Source: Campylobacter concisus (GTDB taxonomy: Bacteria > Campylobacterota > Campylobacteria > Campylobacterales > Campylobacteraceae). Taken from it: a DNA stretch of 64,000 nucleotides. The notes below the pieces were generated by a model. The model had not been told where the DNA came from, searched no databases, and saw only the letters and a program-made list of their open reading frames with translations. The translations under genes were made by a program, and so were the position numbers. Positions 35,790 through 43,863 of the stretch are shown here, in pieces. Positions within the stretch are counted from its first letter, which is position 1, and every line of letters starts with the position of its first letter. The stretch spans positions 369,191 to 433,190 of the forward strand of contig NZ_PIQX01000001.1 in NCBI RefSeq assembly GCF_003049085.1, read 5' to 3'.

Positions 35790-35809
35790 ACCTATTTTGT
35801 GAAGTGGCA

Positions 35810-35838
35810 ATTATATATCAAAACAATGTAAAAGTCAA
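35810..35838 (-). promoter_or_regulatory. Sigma-70 promoter of the tRNA-tuf operon
   Basis: On the minus strand TTGACT (35833-35838), 17 bases, then TATAAT (35810-35815): an almost perfect consensus, unusual for Campylobacter, where the -35 box is generally absent. The expected start lies about 14 bases before the first tRNA. Confidence 0.9.
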
Positions 35839-35994
35839 GGGAAATTTTAAAAAAATTCATAAAAATTAAAACCATAAAATACAGCCATTTAAAAATACAA
35901 ATTTTTATTACATTTAAATCAGTAATACACCATTAAGTATTTATAAAATATGTATAATTTTTATGGTTTTATTTTTTTTAAAAGCTAAAATTTC

Positions 35995-36000
35995 TATAAT
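35995..36000 (+). promoter_or_regulatory. -10 box for the coiled-coil membrane protein
   Basis: TATAAT 26 bases upstream of the ATG at 36026, in an AT-rich stretch; a second TATAAT occurs at 35953-35958. An ATAAGGATTT ribosome-binding region follows. Confidence 0.5.
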
Positions 36001-36025
36001 TACAAAAAATATATAAGGATTTAAT

Positions 36026-36274
36026 ATGCAATTTTTACCTTGGGCAATAATTTTATTACTAATTTACGTAATTTATTTTCTAATGATACGTTATGAAAAA
36101 AGAATATCAACTCTTAGCAAATTAATTGAACAAAATAGTGATGGCATTAAGGAAAATAGGGATTTGATTGGACAAAATAGATCACTTATTGAAAAAAATA
36201 AACACGATATCGAAAAAAATACAAAAGACATCATAACAAATGTCGAAAAAGTAGATATCGATTTGGAAGACTAA
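36026..36274 (+). CDS. Small membrane protein with a heptad-repeat coiled coil
   Basis: An 82-residue protein: one N-terminal membrane helix (about residues 3-21), a basic stop-transfer RYEKR, then six near-perfect seven-residue repeats of the form I-x-x-N-x-x-x (IEQNSDG, IKENRDL, IGQNRSL, IEKNKHD, IEKNTKD, IITNVEK), ending in an acidic tail. The geometry (I and N at core positions) predicts a long parallel coiled coil projecting from the membrane. I do not recognise the family. It has its own promoter and terminator and converges on the LuxR gene of the secretion operon. Confidence 0.75.
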   Translation: MQFLPWAIILLLIYVIYFLMIRYEKRISTLSKLIEQNSDGIKENRDLIGQNRSLIEKNKHDIEKNTKDIITNVEKVDIDLED

Positions 36275-36305
36275 AGTTTCTGGTTTCTTATCTCAGCTAT
36301 TAATA

Positions 36306-36343
36306 AATTTGCTAGAATTTTTTATTTAAGATTTTAGCAAATT
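36306..36343 (+). terminator. Rho-independent terminator after the coiled-coil gene
   Basis: AATTTGCTA at 36306-36314 and TAGCAAATT at 36335-36343 pair perfectly around a 20-base AT-rich loop, followed on the plus strand by ATTTTTTATTT. The remaining bases up to the LuxR stop at 36483 hold nothing that I can identify. Confidence 0.6.
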
Positions 36344-36482
36344 ATTTTTTATTTAAAAATTTTATATTTATTGTATTCTTCAGCTAGTAAAAGTTGTGTA
36401 TGTATTTGTTATGGTCGGATGTATAAAAATTTATAGTTTTTGAAGAAGGGTCTTAAATTTCTCACAAAAATAAATCAAGATT

Positions 36483-37121
36483 TTATGCGTCAAGCTGCTT
36501 CATTAAAAGCACAAGCCCTATTCTATCCTTTACATTTAGCTTACTATAAATCGAGCTTGTATGTGCCTTGACCGTCCTTAGTGTAATACCTGTTTTTTCT
36601 GAAATTTCATTATTTGTTAGACCCTGATAGATTAAATCTGCAATTTCTCTTTCCCTTGAACTAAGCTCAGAGAGGTCGGTCTTTTTGTCTACCTTTTCAC
36701 TTTCGCTATTAATATATGAGCCGGTTAGCTCACTAATCATTGCCTGAACAAATTCTTGGTAAAGCCATATATTTCCATTAAAAATGGTTTCAAAAGCATC
36801 TTCAAAGTGTGTCTTTCTCATGTGAGAATTTGCATAGCCCTTGATTCCAAGCGTAAGCAGGTGCTTGCCTTCGTTTATCGTTGGCCTATTTGAGAGTATG
36901 AGTATTTTTATATTTGGGGAATTTTCAATTATATTTTTTATAACATCATCAATATTATCTTTAAAAATATCAATATCAATGCCTATAATATCAACATCAT
37001 CATTTATATTAGAAAAAAACTCTTTTCTATTGTGTATAAATTTCACATCGCTATTGCCAGTAAAATAGCTTCTCCAAATATTGTTTAATGCACTATTTTG
37101 TGTAAATAAAATAACTTGCAT
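36483..37121 (-). CDS. LuxR/NarL-type transcriptional regulator with degenerate receiver
   Basis: A 212-residue protein with an N-terminal receiver-like domain (about 1-115) and a C-terminal LuxR helix-turn-helix (about 148-210: LSSREREIADLIYQGLTNNE then TGITLRTVKAHTSSIYSKL). The receiver lacks the usual acidic pair after the first strand (it reads VILFTQNSA), although an aspartate remains after the third strand in GIDIDIF; phosphorylation is therefore doubtful. It is the last gene of the Lap-like operon, 18 bases after the 163-residue protein, with no partner kinase nearby. It probably controls this operon, the adhesin, or biofilm genes; that is inference. Confidence 0.85.
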   Translation of the reverse strand: MQVILFTQNSALNNIWRSYFTGNSDVKFIHNRKEFFSNINDDVDIIGIDIDIFKDNIDDVIKNIIENSPNIKILILSNRPTINEGKHLLTLGIKGYANSHMRKTHFEDAFETIFNGNIWLYQEFVQAMISELTGSYINSESEKVDKKTDLSELSSREREIADLIYQGLTNNEISEKTGITLRTVKAHTSSIYSKLNVKDRIGLVLLMKQLDA

Positions 37122-37139
37122 TACCTTTCCTTGGATTAT

Positions 37140-37631
37140 TTATATGATTCTTTCATAAATTTTTTTATTATTTATAAAAAATTCTACGTGACGACTTTCG
37201 CCGTTTTTGCGTATCTTGTAATCTATTGATGAGAAAAATTTAGTAACCACTGAGGATTTTTCTTCTAAAAAAATAGTCATTTCAAAAAAATCTTGTGATA
37301 TAGCATATTTATAAGGAGTATTTAAATTTAAAATTCCAGGATCAAAGTCAAATTTATCCAAACTCTGATCATAGCCTTTTATTAAAATTTTAATGCTTCT
37401 TACTATATCATCTTGAATTTTTATATTTTCAAATAGTTTTTTATGTCTACTAGCAACATCTACTAATCGTAAAAAATCCATTTCACAATCACTAAATTTA
37501 AATCGTTCAATTTCATCATTAACTATATCGCAGCAATAATCATCTTTTATGAGATAGAAATTTTGTAAATTTTGAAATTTTTCAATATCGTATTCACCAA
37601 ATTTCTTATCATAAAAAGCGATCTTGCCCAT
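37140..37631 (-). CDS. Unrecognised protein in the Lap-like operon
   Basis: I do not recognise this 163-residue protein. It is soluble, with no signal peptide or membrane span. The N-terminal part is acidic with cysteines in DDYCCDIV and FSDCEMDF; the C-terminal part alternates hydrophobic and charged residues as in a beta sheet (FFEMTIFLEEKSS, IDYKIRKNGESRHVEFFIN). The RxxxR and DxSxxG motifs of PilZ are absent. It overlaps the adaptor gene by one base and precedes the LuxR gene, so it belongs to the system. A cytoplasmic accessory or signal-input protein is possible. Confidence 0.7.
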   Translation of the reverse strand: MGKIAFYDKKFGEYDIEKFQNLQNFYLIKDDYCCDIVNDEIERFKFSDCEMDFLRLVDVASRHKKLFENIKIQDDIVRSIKILIKGYDQSLDKFDFDPGILNLNTPYKYAISQDFFEMTIFLEEKSSVVTKFFSSIDYKIRKNGESRHVEFFINNKKIYERII

Positions 37632-39103
37632 TACCTCTCCGTTAAGGCATTTTGTTTTGCCTTTAAAATAGGCTTTAATAAATAATCAAGTATTGTCTTT
37701 TTGCCGGTAATGATATCAGCTGAGACTATCATACCAACTTTTATCCTAAGTGGCTTTTCTTCGCTACCAAGATAATTTTTCTCAGTTTCTATCCTGACCA
37801 AATAATAGCTCTCGCCAGTTTTTTCATTAGTCTCTGTATCGGCACTAATCTGCGTTACTTTGCCTTTTAAACCACCGTAAATACTAAAATCATAAGCTGT
37901 AAATTTAACCATCGTATCAAGCCCAGGCCTCAAAAACGCAACATCGGCTGGTTTTACTTTTACTTCGGCAACCAGTTTATCCTCAAGAGGAACGATCTCG
38001 GCAATATTTTCACCAGGCTTGATAACTCCTGATACGGTATGAACCATCATTTTACTAACGATACCATTTACTGGAGATCTTACATATGTTCTTTCTACTC
38101 TATCACTTAGGCTGATCTGTGATTCATTTATCCTTGCGATCTCTGCTGAAACTTCATTTAGCTCTTTTTTTGCATTATTTTTAAATGCCAGCTTTGCCTC
38201 TTCTATCTTATTTTTTGCCTCTTTTATGGTCGATTCGACCCTTGGCACGGCAAGCACAGATGCGTCAAGCTCGCCTTTTAGGTCATTTACGCGTCTTTGA
38301 AGCTGGATATACTCGACCTCGCTAACAAGACCTTTTTTAAAGATAGGCTCCATGATAGCTTTTTCTTTTAAAACAAGGTTGTAGCTATTTTGAGTTTGAG
38401 AAATTTTATTTCTAAGCTCATTTAGCTCACTTTGGCGTTGATGGATCTGCTCTGTTAGAATTCCTATTTGCTCATTTAAGTGATCAATATTTGAATTATG
38501 CAGACTTAGCTCGTATCTTATGGCTTTACTATTGTTCGCATCTCTAGCTTCGTCGTAGTCGAATTCCTTATCATTTGCCTCAGCATCAAGTCTCATAAAT
38601 TTTGCTTGAAGTTCATCAAGTCTTAGTTTTGACTCACCATAACTACTCGTAAAATTTTTATTATCTAGCCTTATTAGAATTTGATCTTTCTTAACTTCGT
38701 CACCCTCTTTTACAAAAATTTGATCGACTATACCGCCTTCGAGATTTTGTATCGCTTGGTTTTTTCCAGACGGGATGATCTTACCACTACCTCTTGTGAT
38801 CTCATCTATTTGTGCCCAAGAGGCCCAAACAAGAAGCCAAAACATAGTTATAGCAACCGTATAGAGTATCTTTTTGGATGTAGATGGGGCTTTAGCCAAA
38901 ACAGCCTCAGAAAGACTTGACATAAATTTCAAATCATAAGCATCATAATTTTTTGTTTGAAGATTAGACTTTATATCATCTACGCTATTTAAAATTTTAT
39001 TACTAGCTTCCTCTTGTTCTTTTATGTTATTCTCAGAAATTAATCTTTTTTCATTTTTTGGATTTTCATTTTGTTTATTCTTGATATCTTCTTGCATGAT
39101 CAC
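37631..39103 (-). CDS. lapC: Type I secretion membrane-fusion protein (LapC/HlyD family)
   Basis: The periplasmic adaptor joining the ABC transporter to the outer-membrane channel. A cytoplasmic N-terminal region of about 75 residues, one membrane helix (about 80-98, ILYTVAITMFWLLVWASWAQ), a barrel-sandwich half GKNQAIQNLEGGIVDQIFVK, a long coiled-coil hairpin (about 150-320), the second lipoyl half TYVRSPVNGIVSKMMVHTVS and a beta-barrel RIKVGMIVSADI are all in order. 490 residues. It overlaps the transporter by four bases. The gene name is by similarity to the Pseudomonas Lap system. Confidence 0.9.
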   Translation of the reverse strand: MIMQEDIKNKQNENPKNEKRLISENNIKEQEEASNKILNSVDDIKSNLQTKNYDAYDLKFMSSLSEAVLAKAPSTSKKILYTVAITMFWLLVWASWAQIDEITRGSGKIIPSGKNQAIQNLEGGIVDQIFVKEGDEVKKDQILIRLDNKNFTSSYGESKLRLDELQAKFMRLDAEANDKEFDYDEARDANNSKAIRYELSLHNSNIDHLNEQIGILTEQIHQRQSELNELRNKISQTQNSYNLVLKEKAIMEPIFKKGLVSEVEYIQLQRRVNDLKGELDASVLAVPRVESTIKEAKNKIEEAKLAFKNNAKKELNEVSAEIARINESQISLSDRVERTYVRSPVNGIVSKMMVHTVSGVIKPGENIAEIVPLEDKLVAEVKVKPADVAFLRPGLDTMVKFTAYDFSIYGGLKGKVTQISADTETNEKTGESYYLVRIETEKNYLGSEEKPLRIKVGMIVSADIITGKKTILDYLLKPILKAKQNALTER

Positions 39104-41238
39104 TTCCCACTAAGTCTTGCTAAAACTTCATCTCTTGGTCCGTCCAATAAAATTTTGCCATTGTCCATAACTATAAGTCTATCAACAAGATCTAGCATCG
39201 ACGTCCTATGTGTAACAAGTAGCATCGTTTTATTTGCTGTATTTGTCTTTAAATTTATTTTTAACTTATTTTCAACTGTATTATCAAGAGAATTTGTTGG
39301 CTCATCAAGCAAAATAATAGGACTATCTAGCAAAAATGCCCTAGCCACAGCTATGCTTTGGCGCTGTCCGCCACTTATGCCGTCACCTCTTTCAAAAACT
39401 GGCATATCAAATCCAAGCGGATGAGCATTTACATATTCATCAACTCCGCTTACTTTAGCTGCTTTTATAATCTGAATATCATCAACATATGGTGCTTTTT
39501 GAACAATATTTTCTCTAACCGTTCCTTTAAAAAGCACAACATCTTGCGGAACGTAGCCGATGTTTCGCCTAAGATCGGCTGGATCGATTTGATTAATATC
39601 AATACCATCGATTAGCACTGAGCCTTCAGTTGGTGAGTAAAGTCCCAAAATGAGCTTTTGTAAAGTAGTTTTTCCAGAGCCATTTTTGCCTATAATGCCA
39701 ACTTTTTCACCTGGCTGAATGACAAAATTTATCCTATCAAGCGAACCTTTTGTGGTATCTGGATATGTAAAGCTTACATTTTTAAACTCAATCTTTCCAT
39801 CAAAAGAATTTCTTCTAACAAATTTTTTACCCTCTGGCCTTTCAACAGGCATTTGCATAATCTTACTAAGACTTTGATAGGCTGTTTTTGTCTGCTCAAA
39901 ATTTGCAGCTAGTGAAGCTACCTGTCCCATAGGAGCGATAGCACGAGAGCTAAGCATAACTGCAGCGATAAGACCACCCATTGTAAGATGCGTATCTTGT
40001 ATCATATAAACACCAAGAACGATGATGGCAATAGTATTTAATTGCACTAAAAAAGATGTAACAGTCGTTATCGAAGTTGTGATAATTTTTGATTTAATGC
40101 TTCTATTTGCTATCTCACCGGTTGCCTCTTCCCAGTTCCACTGTATATGTCCGCTAGCGCCAAGAGTTTTGATGGTCTCAAGACTACTAAGGCTCTCTAT
40201 TAAAATTCCATTTTTTATAGCCGAAGCCTCAAATGTACTCTTAATGGCATTTTGAAGTGGATCTTTTATAAAAAATGTATAGCATAAAATAGCTATCATG
40301 ATAACAATTGGCACGAGTACGATATAGCTTCCTATAAAATAAGTAACTATCAAGAAAATGATTGCAAATGGAAGATCGACAATGGCTGCCAATGAGGCTG
40401 ATGAGAAGAAATTTCTAACCGTATCAAACTCTTTTAGATTACTGGCGAATGAGCCAACAGATTTTGGTTTATTGCTAAATTTCATATCCATAACGCGCTC
40501 AAATAAAATAGAACTCATTATGATGTCACTCTTTTTGCCAGCAATCTCAAGAAAATATGATCTTACAAATTTTAAAAAAAGATCTATGCCATAAACTACA
40601 CTTACGCCAAGCGCCAAGACCCAAAGTGTCTCAACTGCATTATTTGGCACGACACGGTCATATACGTTCATCGTAAAAAGCGGACTAGCAAGAACAAATA
40701 AATTTATAATAAAACTTGCAAGAACAACATCAAAATAAATCTTTTTTGAACGTTTTAGAGTTCCCCAAAACCAGTGGTCATTGCCCGCATCAATTAGCTT
40801 TGTTGAGCTAGTATCCTCTGGAACAAACTCGCGCTTTAGATAGTATGCATAGCCTAAATATTCTTCTTTTAATTTACTTATTTCTATCGTGCTAGTACCA
40901 GTTGAAAGTTCTGGTGTTATGATATTTGCTGTCTTTTTATCTTTACTAAAAGATTGCAAGATGCAAGCTTTTTTGCCTCTAAGCATTAAAATGCAAGGTA
41001 AAACTAAAGGAGAGATTTGTTCAAGATCTTTTCTTACAAGGGTAGAAGCAAAACCAGCACGAGAAGCAGCACGAGAAAATAAAGACCTTGAGCTTTTAAG
41101 TGAAAAAAGCTCAATTTCATCGCCATCTTTTACTGGCAAGCCAATAGTTAAAGCATCAGCACTATATGGATTATTATGGAGCTTGGTAAAAATAACCAAA
41201 CATTGAAGCAGCTCATCTTTTATCTTATCACTATGCAT
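39100..41238 (-). CDS. lapB: Type I secretion ABC transporter (LapB type)
   Basis: A 712-residue ABC exporter. The N-terminal 135 residues form a C39-like domain without the catalytic cysteine (the segment is LLQCLVIFTKLHNNPYSADA), as in LapB/RTX transporters, so substrates are not leader-cleaved. Five or six membrane helices follow, then the ATPase with Walker A GIIGKNGSGKTTLQKLI (about 510-520), Q-loop YVPQD, signature ISGGQRQSIAVARA, Walker B PIILLDEPTNSLD and switch histidine VTHRTSM. It overlaps the adaptor gene and follows the LapD-like gene by three bases. Confidence 0.92.
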   Translation of the reverse strand: MHSDKIKDELLQCLVIFTKLHNNPYSADALTIGLPVKDGDEIELFSLKSSRSLFSRAASRAGFASTLVRKDLEQISPLVLPCILMLRGKKACILQSFSKDKKTANIITPELSTGTSTIEISKLKEEYLGYAYYLKREFVPEDTSSTKLIDAGNDHWFWGTLKRSKKIYFDVVLASFIINLFVLASPLFTMNVYDRVVPNNAVETLWVLALGVSVVYGIDLFLKFVRSYFLEIAGKKSDIIMSSILFERVMDMKFSNKPKSVGSFASNLKEFDTVRNFFSSASLAAIVDLPFAIIFLIVTYFIGSYIVLVPIVIMIAILCYTFFIKDPLQNAIKSTFEASAIKNGILIESLSSLETIKTLGASGHIQWNWEEATGEIANRSIKSKIITTSITTVTSFLVQLNTIAIIVLGVYMIQDTHLTMGGLIAAVMLSSRAIAPMGQVASLAANFEQTKTAYQSLSKIMQMPVERPEGKKFVRRNSFDGKIEFKNVSFTYPDTTKGSLDRINFVIQPGEKVGIIGKNGSGKTTLQKLILGLYSPTEGSVLIDGIDINQIDPADLRRNIGYVPQDVVLFKGTVRENIVQKAPYVDDIQIIKAAKVSGVDEYVNAHPLGFDMPVFERGDGISGGQRQSIAVARAFLLDSPIILLDEPTNSLDNTVENKLKINLKTNTANKTMLLVTHRTSMLDLVDRLIVMDNGKILLDGPRDEVLARLSGK

Positions 41239-41241
41239 CTA

Positions 41242-43191
41242 TCATCCAATGTTCTTGATTTCATCTATATAAATTCCTTGCATATTTTTAATGCCAAGAT
41301 CAATTAGTTTTTTCTTCTGCTCTTCGCCTTCAACACCGATTGCGATCAAAATAATGTCTTTTGAGCTTAAAACAATATCAAGTGATTGTTTTGTATTTAC
41401 TCCTGACTTATCACTTAAGAAGTCAATCAAGACATTTGACTGAATTTTTACATAATCAGGGTTAAATTCTTTTAGTTTCTCAATACCTTTTGCGTTAAGC
41501 TCGAAGTGGTCAAAACCAAATCCAAAGCCAAGCTCTTTTAATTTTTTAGTAAGCTTAACTATACTTTCTATGCTAATATCGTCTTTATTTGGAATTTCTA
41601 TATAGTTTTTATATTTTGAAATTTGACTTATCTTTTTAAGTGTAGCTTCAAGTTTTGAAAAATTTTCATCTGAGTTTAATATCTCTTTGCCCAAATTTAT
41701 GGCTAAATTACCGCTTGGTAAGATATTCTCCGGTAAAATTCTAGCTACTCTATTTAAGATATGAAGATCAAGCATTGCACCTAAATTTAGCTCATTGACC
41801 ATCGGCATAAAATATGAGGCCATACGCCATACACCATCTTTATCAACAAGCCTCAAATAAAGCTCATACTGCTCAAAATTTGAATTAAGATCAATCACTT
41901 TTTGAGCTGCAAATTTAAATTCATCCTCTTTTATTGAGTCAAAAATAAGCTCTTTGTACTTCTCTTTACCAATCACTAAAGTATTTTGATTTTCATTAAA
42001 TACCTTATATGTAAAGCTACCAGCAAGTCTTGAGCTAGCCAATGTAACATCAGCTGAAGTAAGAAGTGTCTTGATATCAGTATTTGGTGAATACTCAACT
42101 ATCGCAGCATTTACTGGATACTCGCTATCATTTAGTGCAAAATTTGCATAAAGCTTTTTAAACTCGTTCATAATTTCATCACATAGAGCCAAAAAATTTG
42201 ACGAATTTCTACCATACGAAAGTACAATAAAATCATTATCGTTAAGTCTTGCAACAATCGCATTTTTATCATTATGGATTGATTTCTCTTGTAAAATTTG
42301 AGCTATTTTCATTATAACGCTTTGCCATTTTTCAAAACCAAGCGTACTTTTTAAATTTATTAGATCTTTAAAACTAACAAGTAGAGTAACACCACTTGAA
42401 TATTCTTCACTTGCTAGATACTCACTAAATTTAGTTTGAAAAAATCTTCTGTTATTAGCACCGCTCATTGTATCTTTATATAAAAGTTCTTGATACTTAC
42501 TAAGTGTGGCTGCTTCTCTCTCAAAAATGTCTTTTACCTTGCTAACCATAGAGTTCATAGCTAGAACCATTTTTTTAAGATCGGCTGTAAATGGAATTCT
42601 TTTCTGAATAATAAATTTATTATCAAGTATGGCCTCAGCCTGATCTTGAACCTTCATAAGCGGCCTAAAAATAGCTTTTAGAGCAAAATATGCCACCACA
42701 AGAGTGACAATTACCATTAGAAGAAGAAAATTAAAAATATTTTTTGAGTTAGTATAAAGCTCATTGTAGGCAAGTGCAGTGCTGCCTTGAACATAAAGCG
42801 TGCCAAATTTTGCCCAACCAGTCATAATCTCGCTATCTGCTATTGGCGCTTCAAACTTGGCTATTTTGTAAAACCACTCGGGAATATCTTTAACAACAGT
42901 TTGTTGAGAATTTTCAATAAGAACCTTGCCATCAACATCTTCAAGCTTGATAAGCTTGTATCTACCACTGTCAAACATAGAATTTATCATTGTTTGAGCC
43001 AAGGACATATCGTCTGGATCGATAATAGGCTTTAAAGCAAGTCCAAGCGAATTTGCTGTATGTCTTGCGTTTTCACCAAGCTGGTCATTAATATATCCAT
43101 TTAGGCTCTTAAAATTTAAGTAGCCAACAGCCATAAAAATCATGATACCAAAAGTTATCACGGCGATCATAATTTGTTTAAATAGCGTCAT
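41242..43191 (-). CDS. lapD: LapD-like c-di-GMP receptor (degenerate GGDEF-EAL)
   Basis: A 649-residue inner-membrane signalling protein: membrane helix (about 6-24), periplasmic LapD/MoxY domain, second helix (about 152-172), HAMP, degenerate GGDEF (the signature is replaced by LNDNDF near residue 319) and EAL-like domain (about 400-645). The EAL motif reads YELYLRLVDKDG, the DDFG motif is DHFE, KID is KIQ and AEGVE is AIGVE, so neither cyclase nor phosphodiesterase activity is expected. LapD binds c-di-GMP through this domain and then sequesters LapG at its periplasmic domain. The alignment with LapD around FMPMVNELNLGAMLDLHILN is good. It overlaps lapG by four bases. Confidence 0.88.
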   Translation of the reverse strand: MTLFKQIMIAVITFGIMIFMAVGYLNFKSLNGYINDQLGENARHTANSLGLALKPIIDPDDMSLAQTMINSMFDSGRYKLIKLEDVDGKVLIENSQQTVVKDIPEWFYKIAKFEAPIADSEIMTGWAKFGTLYVQGSTALAYNELYTNSKNIFNFLLLMVIVTLVVAYFALKAIFRPLMKVQDQAEAILDNKFIIQKRIPFTADLKKMVLAMNSMVSKVKDIFEREAATLSKYQELLYKDTMSGANNRRFFQTKFSEYLASEEYSSGVTLLVSFKDLINLKSTLGFEKWQSVIMKIAQILQEKSIHNDKNAIVARLNDNDFIVLSYGRNSSNFLALCDEIMNEFKKLYANFALNDSEYPVNAAIVEYSPNTDIKTLLTSADVTLASSRLAGSFTYKVFNENQNTLVIGKEKYKELIFDSIKEDEFKFAAQKVIDLNSNFEQYELYLRLVDKDGVWRMASYFMPMVNELNLGAMLDLHILNRVARILPENILPSGNLAINLGKEILNSDENFSKLEATLKKISQISKYKNYIEIPNKDDISIESIVKLTKKLKELGFGFGFDHFELNAKGIEKLKEFNPDYVKIQSNVLIDFLSDKSGVNTKQSLDIVLSSKDIILIAIGVEGEEQKKKLIDLGIKNMQGIYIDEIKNIG

Positions 43192-43850
43192 AAATCCTCT
43201 TTTCCTATCCTATCTATTAGTTCCATCCACTTAGGATTTTGTTTTTTATTTCCACCTGGTATTGCTTGACCAAGACCTTCTTGTTTTGCCAAGTATAGCG
43301 AATCACCATTAAAACTATAAACTGGAACAAGGTCTGTTCTTTGAGTTGCGATTTTTATTTTACCATTTATGTTATCTAAAATTAATGGAATAGATTTTGG
43401 TGTATCGTAGTATGCTAAAACCATATGAGCTTGATTGTATCTTAAGGCTTTAACATATGTGAAGTATAATTTTTGAGTTGGAATTCCTAGCTGCTTTAGT
43501 GTAAAATATTTTGCAATAACATAGTCTTCGCAGTCACCAGCACCTTTTCCTATAAATTCCATTCTAGTAGCCCAATAATCCTTTTTGTGCCAAAGTTGCA
43601 TATCATCAACCCATCTAAAAGAGTTAAAAAAGTCATTTACTTTTATTAATTTCTCTTGTTCAGTTGCATCTTGCAATGAAGTCATTAAAGAATTTAGAGC
43701 AGAGGCCCTTCTTCTTGCATCTTCTCCATAAATTTTAGCTACCTTTGCTATAGTTGTTGATTTTATAAAATCTCCAATAGCACTTGCTAATAATAAAAAA
43801 AGGACGCTTACAATAAGCGCCCAAAAATTTGTCTTGACCCTCATGGTCAT
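43188..43850 (-). CDS. lapG: LapG-like periplasmic cysteine protease
   Basis: A 220-residue bacterial transglutaminase-like cysteine protease (BTLCP, DUF920). An N-terminal hydrophobic segment (about residues 8-28) exports or anchors it. The catalytic triad is visible: Cys in GAGDCEDYVIAKYFTLKQLG (about residue 107), His in YNQAHMVLAYY (about 141) and Asp in PLILDNI. The WATRMEFIGKGAGDCED and QRTDLVPVYSFNGDSLYLA segments are characteristic of LapG, which cuts the N-terminal retention domain of the adhesin LapA in the periplasm in a calcium-dependent way. It lies directly ahead of its predicted inhibitor, LapD. Confidence 0.92.
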   Translation of the reverse strand: MTMRVKTNFWALIVSVLFLLLASAIGDFIKSTTIAKVAKIYGEDARRRASALNSLMTSLQDATEQEKLIKVNDFFNSFRWVDDMQLWHKKDYWATRMEFIGKGAGDCEDYVIAKYFTLKQLGIPTQKLYFTYVKALRYNQAHMVLAYYDTPKSIPLILDNINGKIKIATQRTDLVPVYSFNGDSLYLAKQEGLGQAIPGGNKKQNPKWMELIDRIGKEDL

Positions 43851-43863
43851 TACTTTTACATTT

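Noticed and set aside
37140..37631. PilZ domain in the 163-residue protein of the Lap operon
   Set aside because: Neither RxxxR nor DxSxxG can be found.
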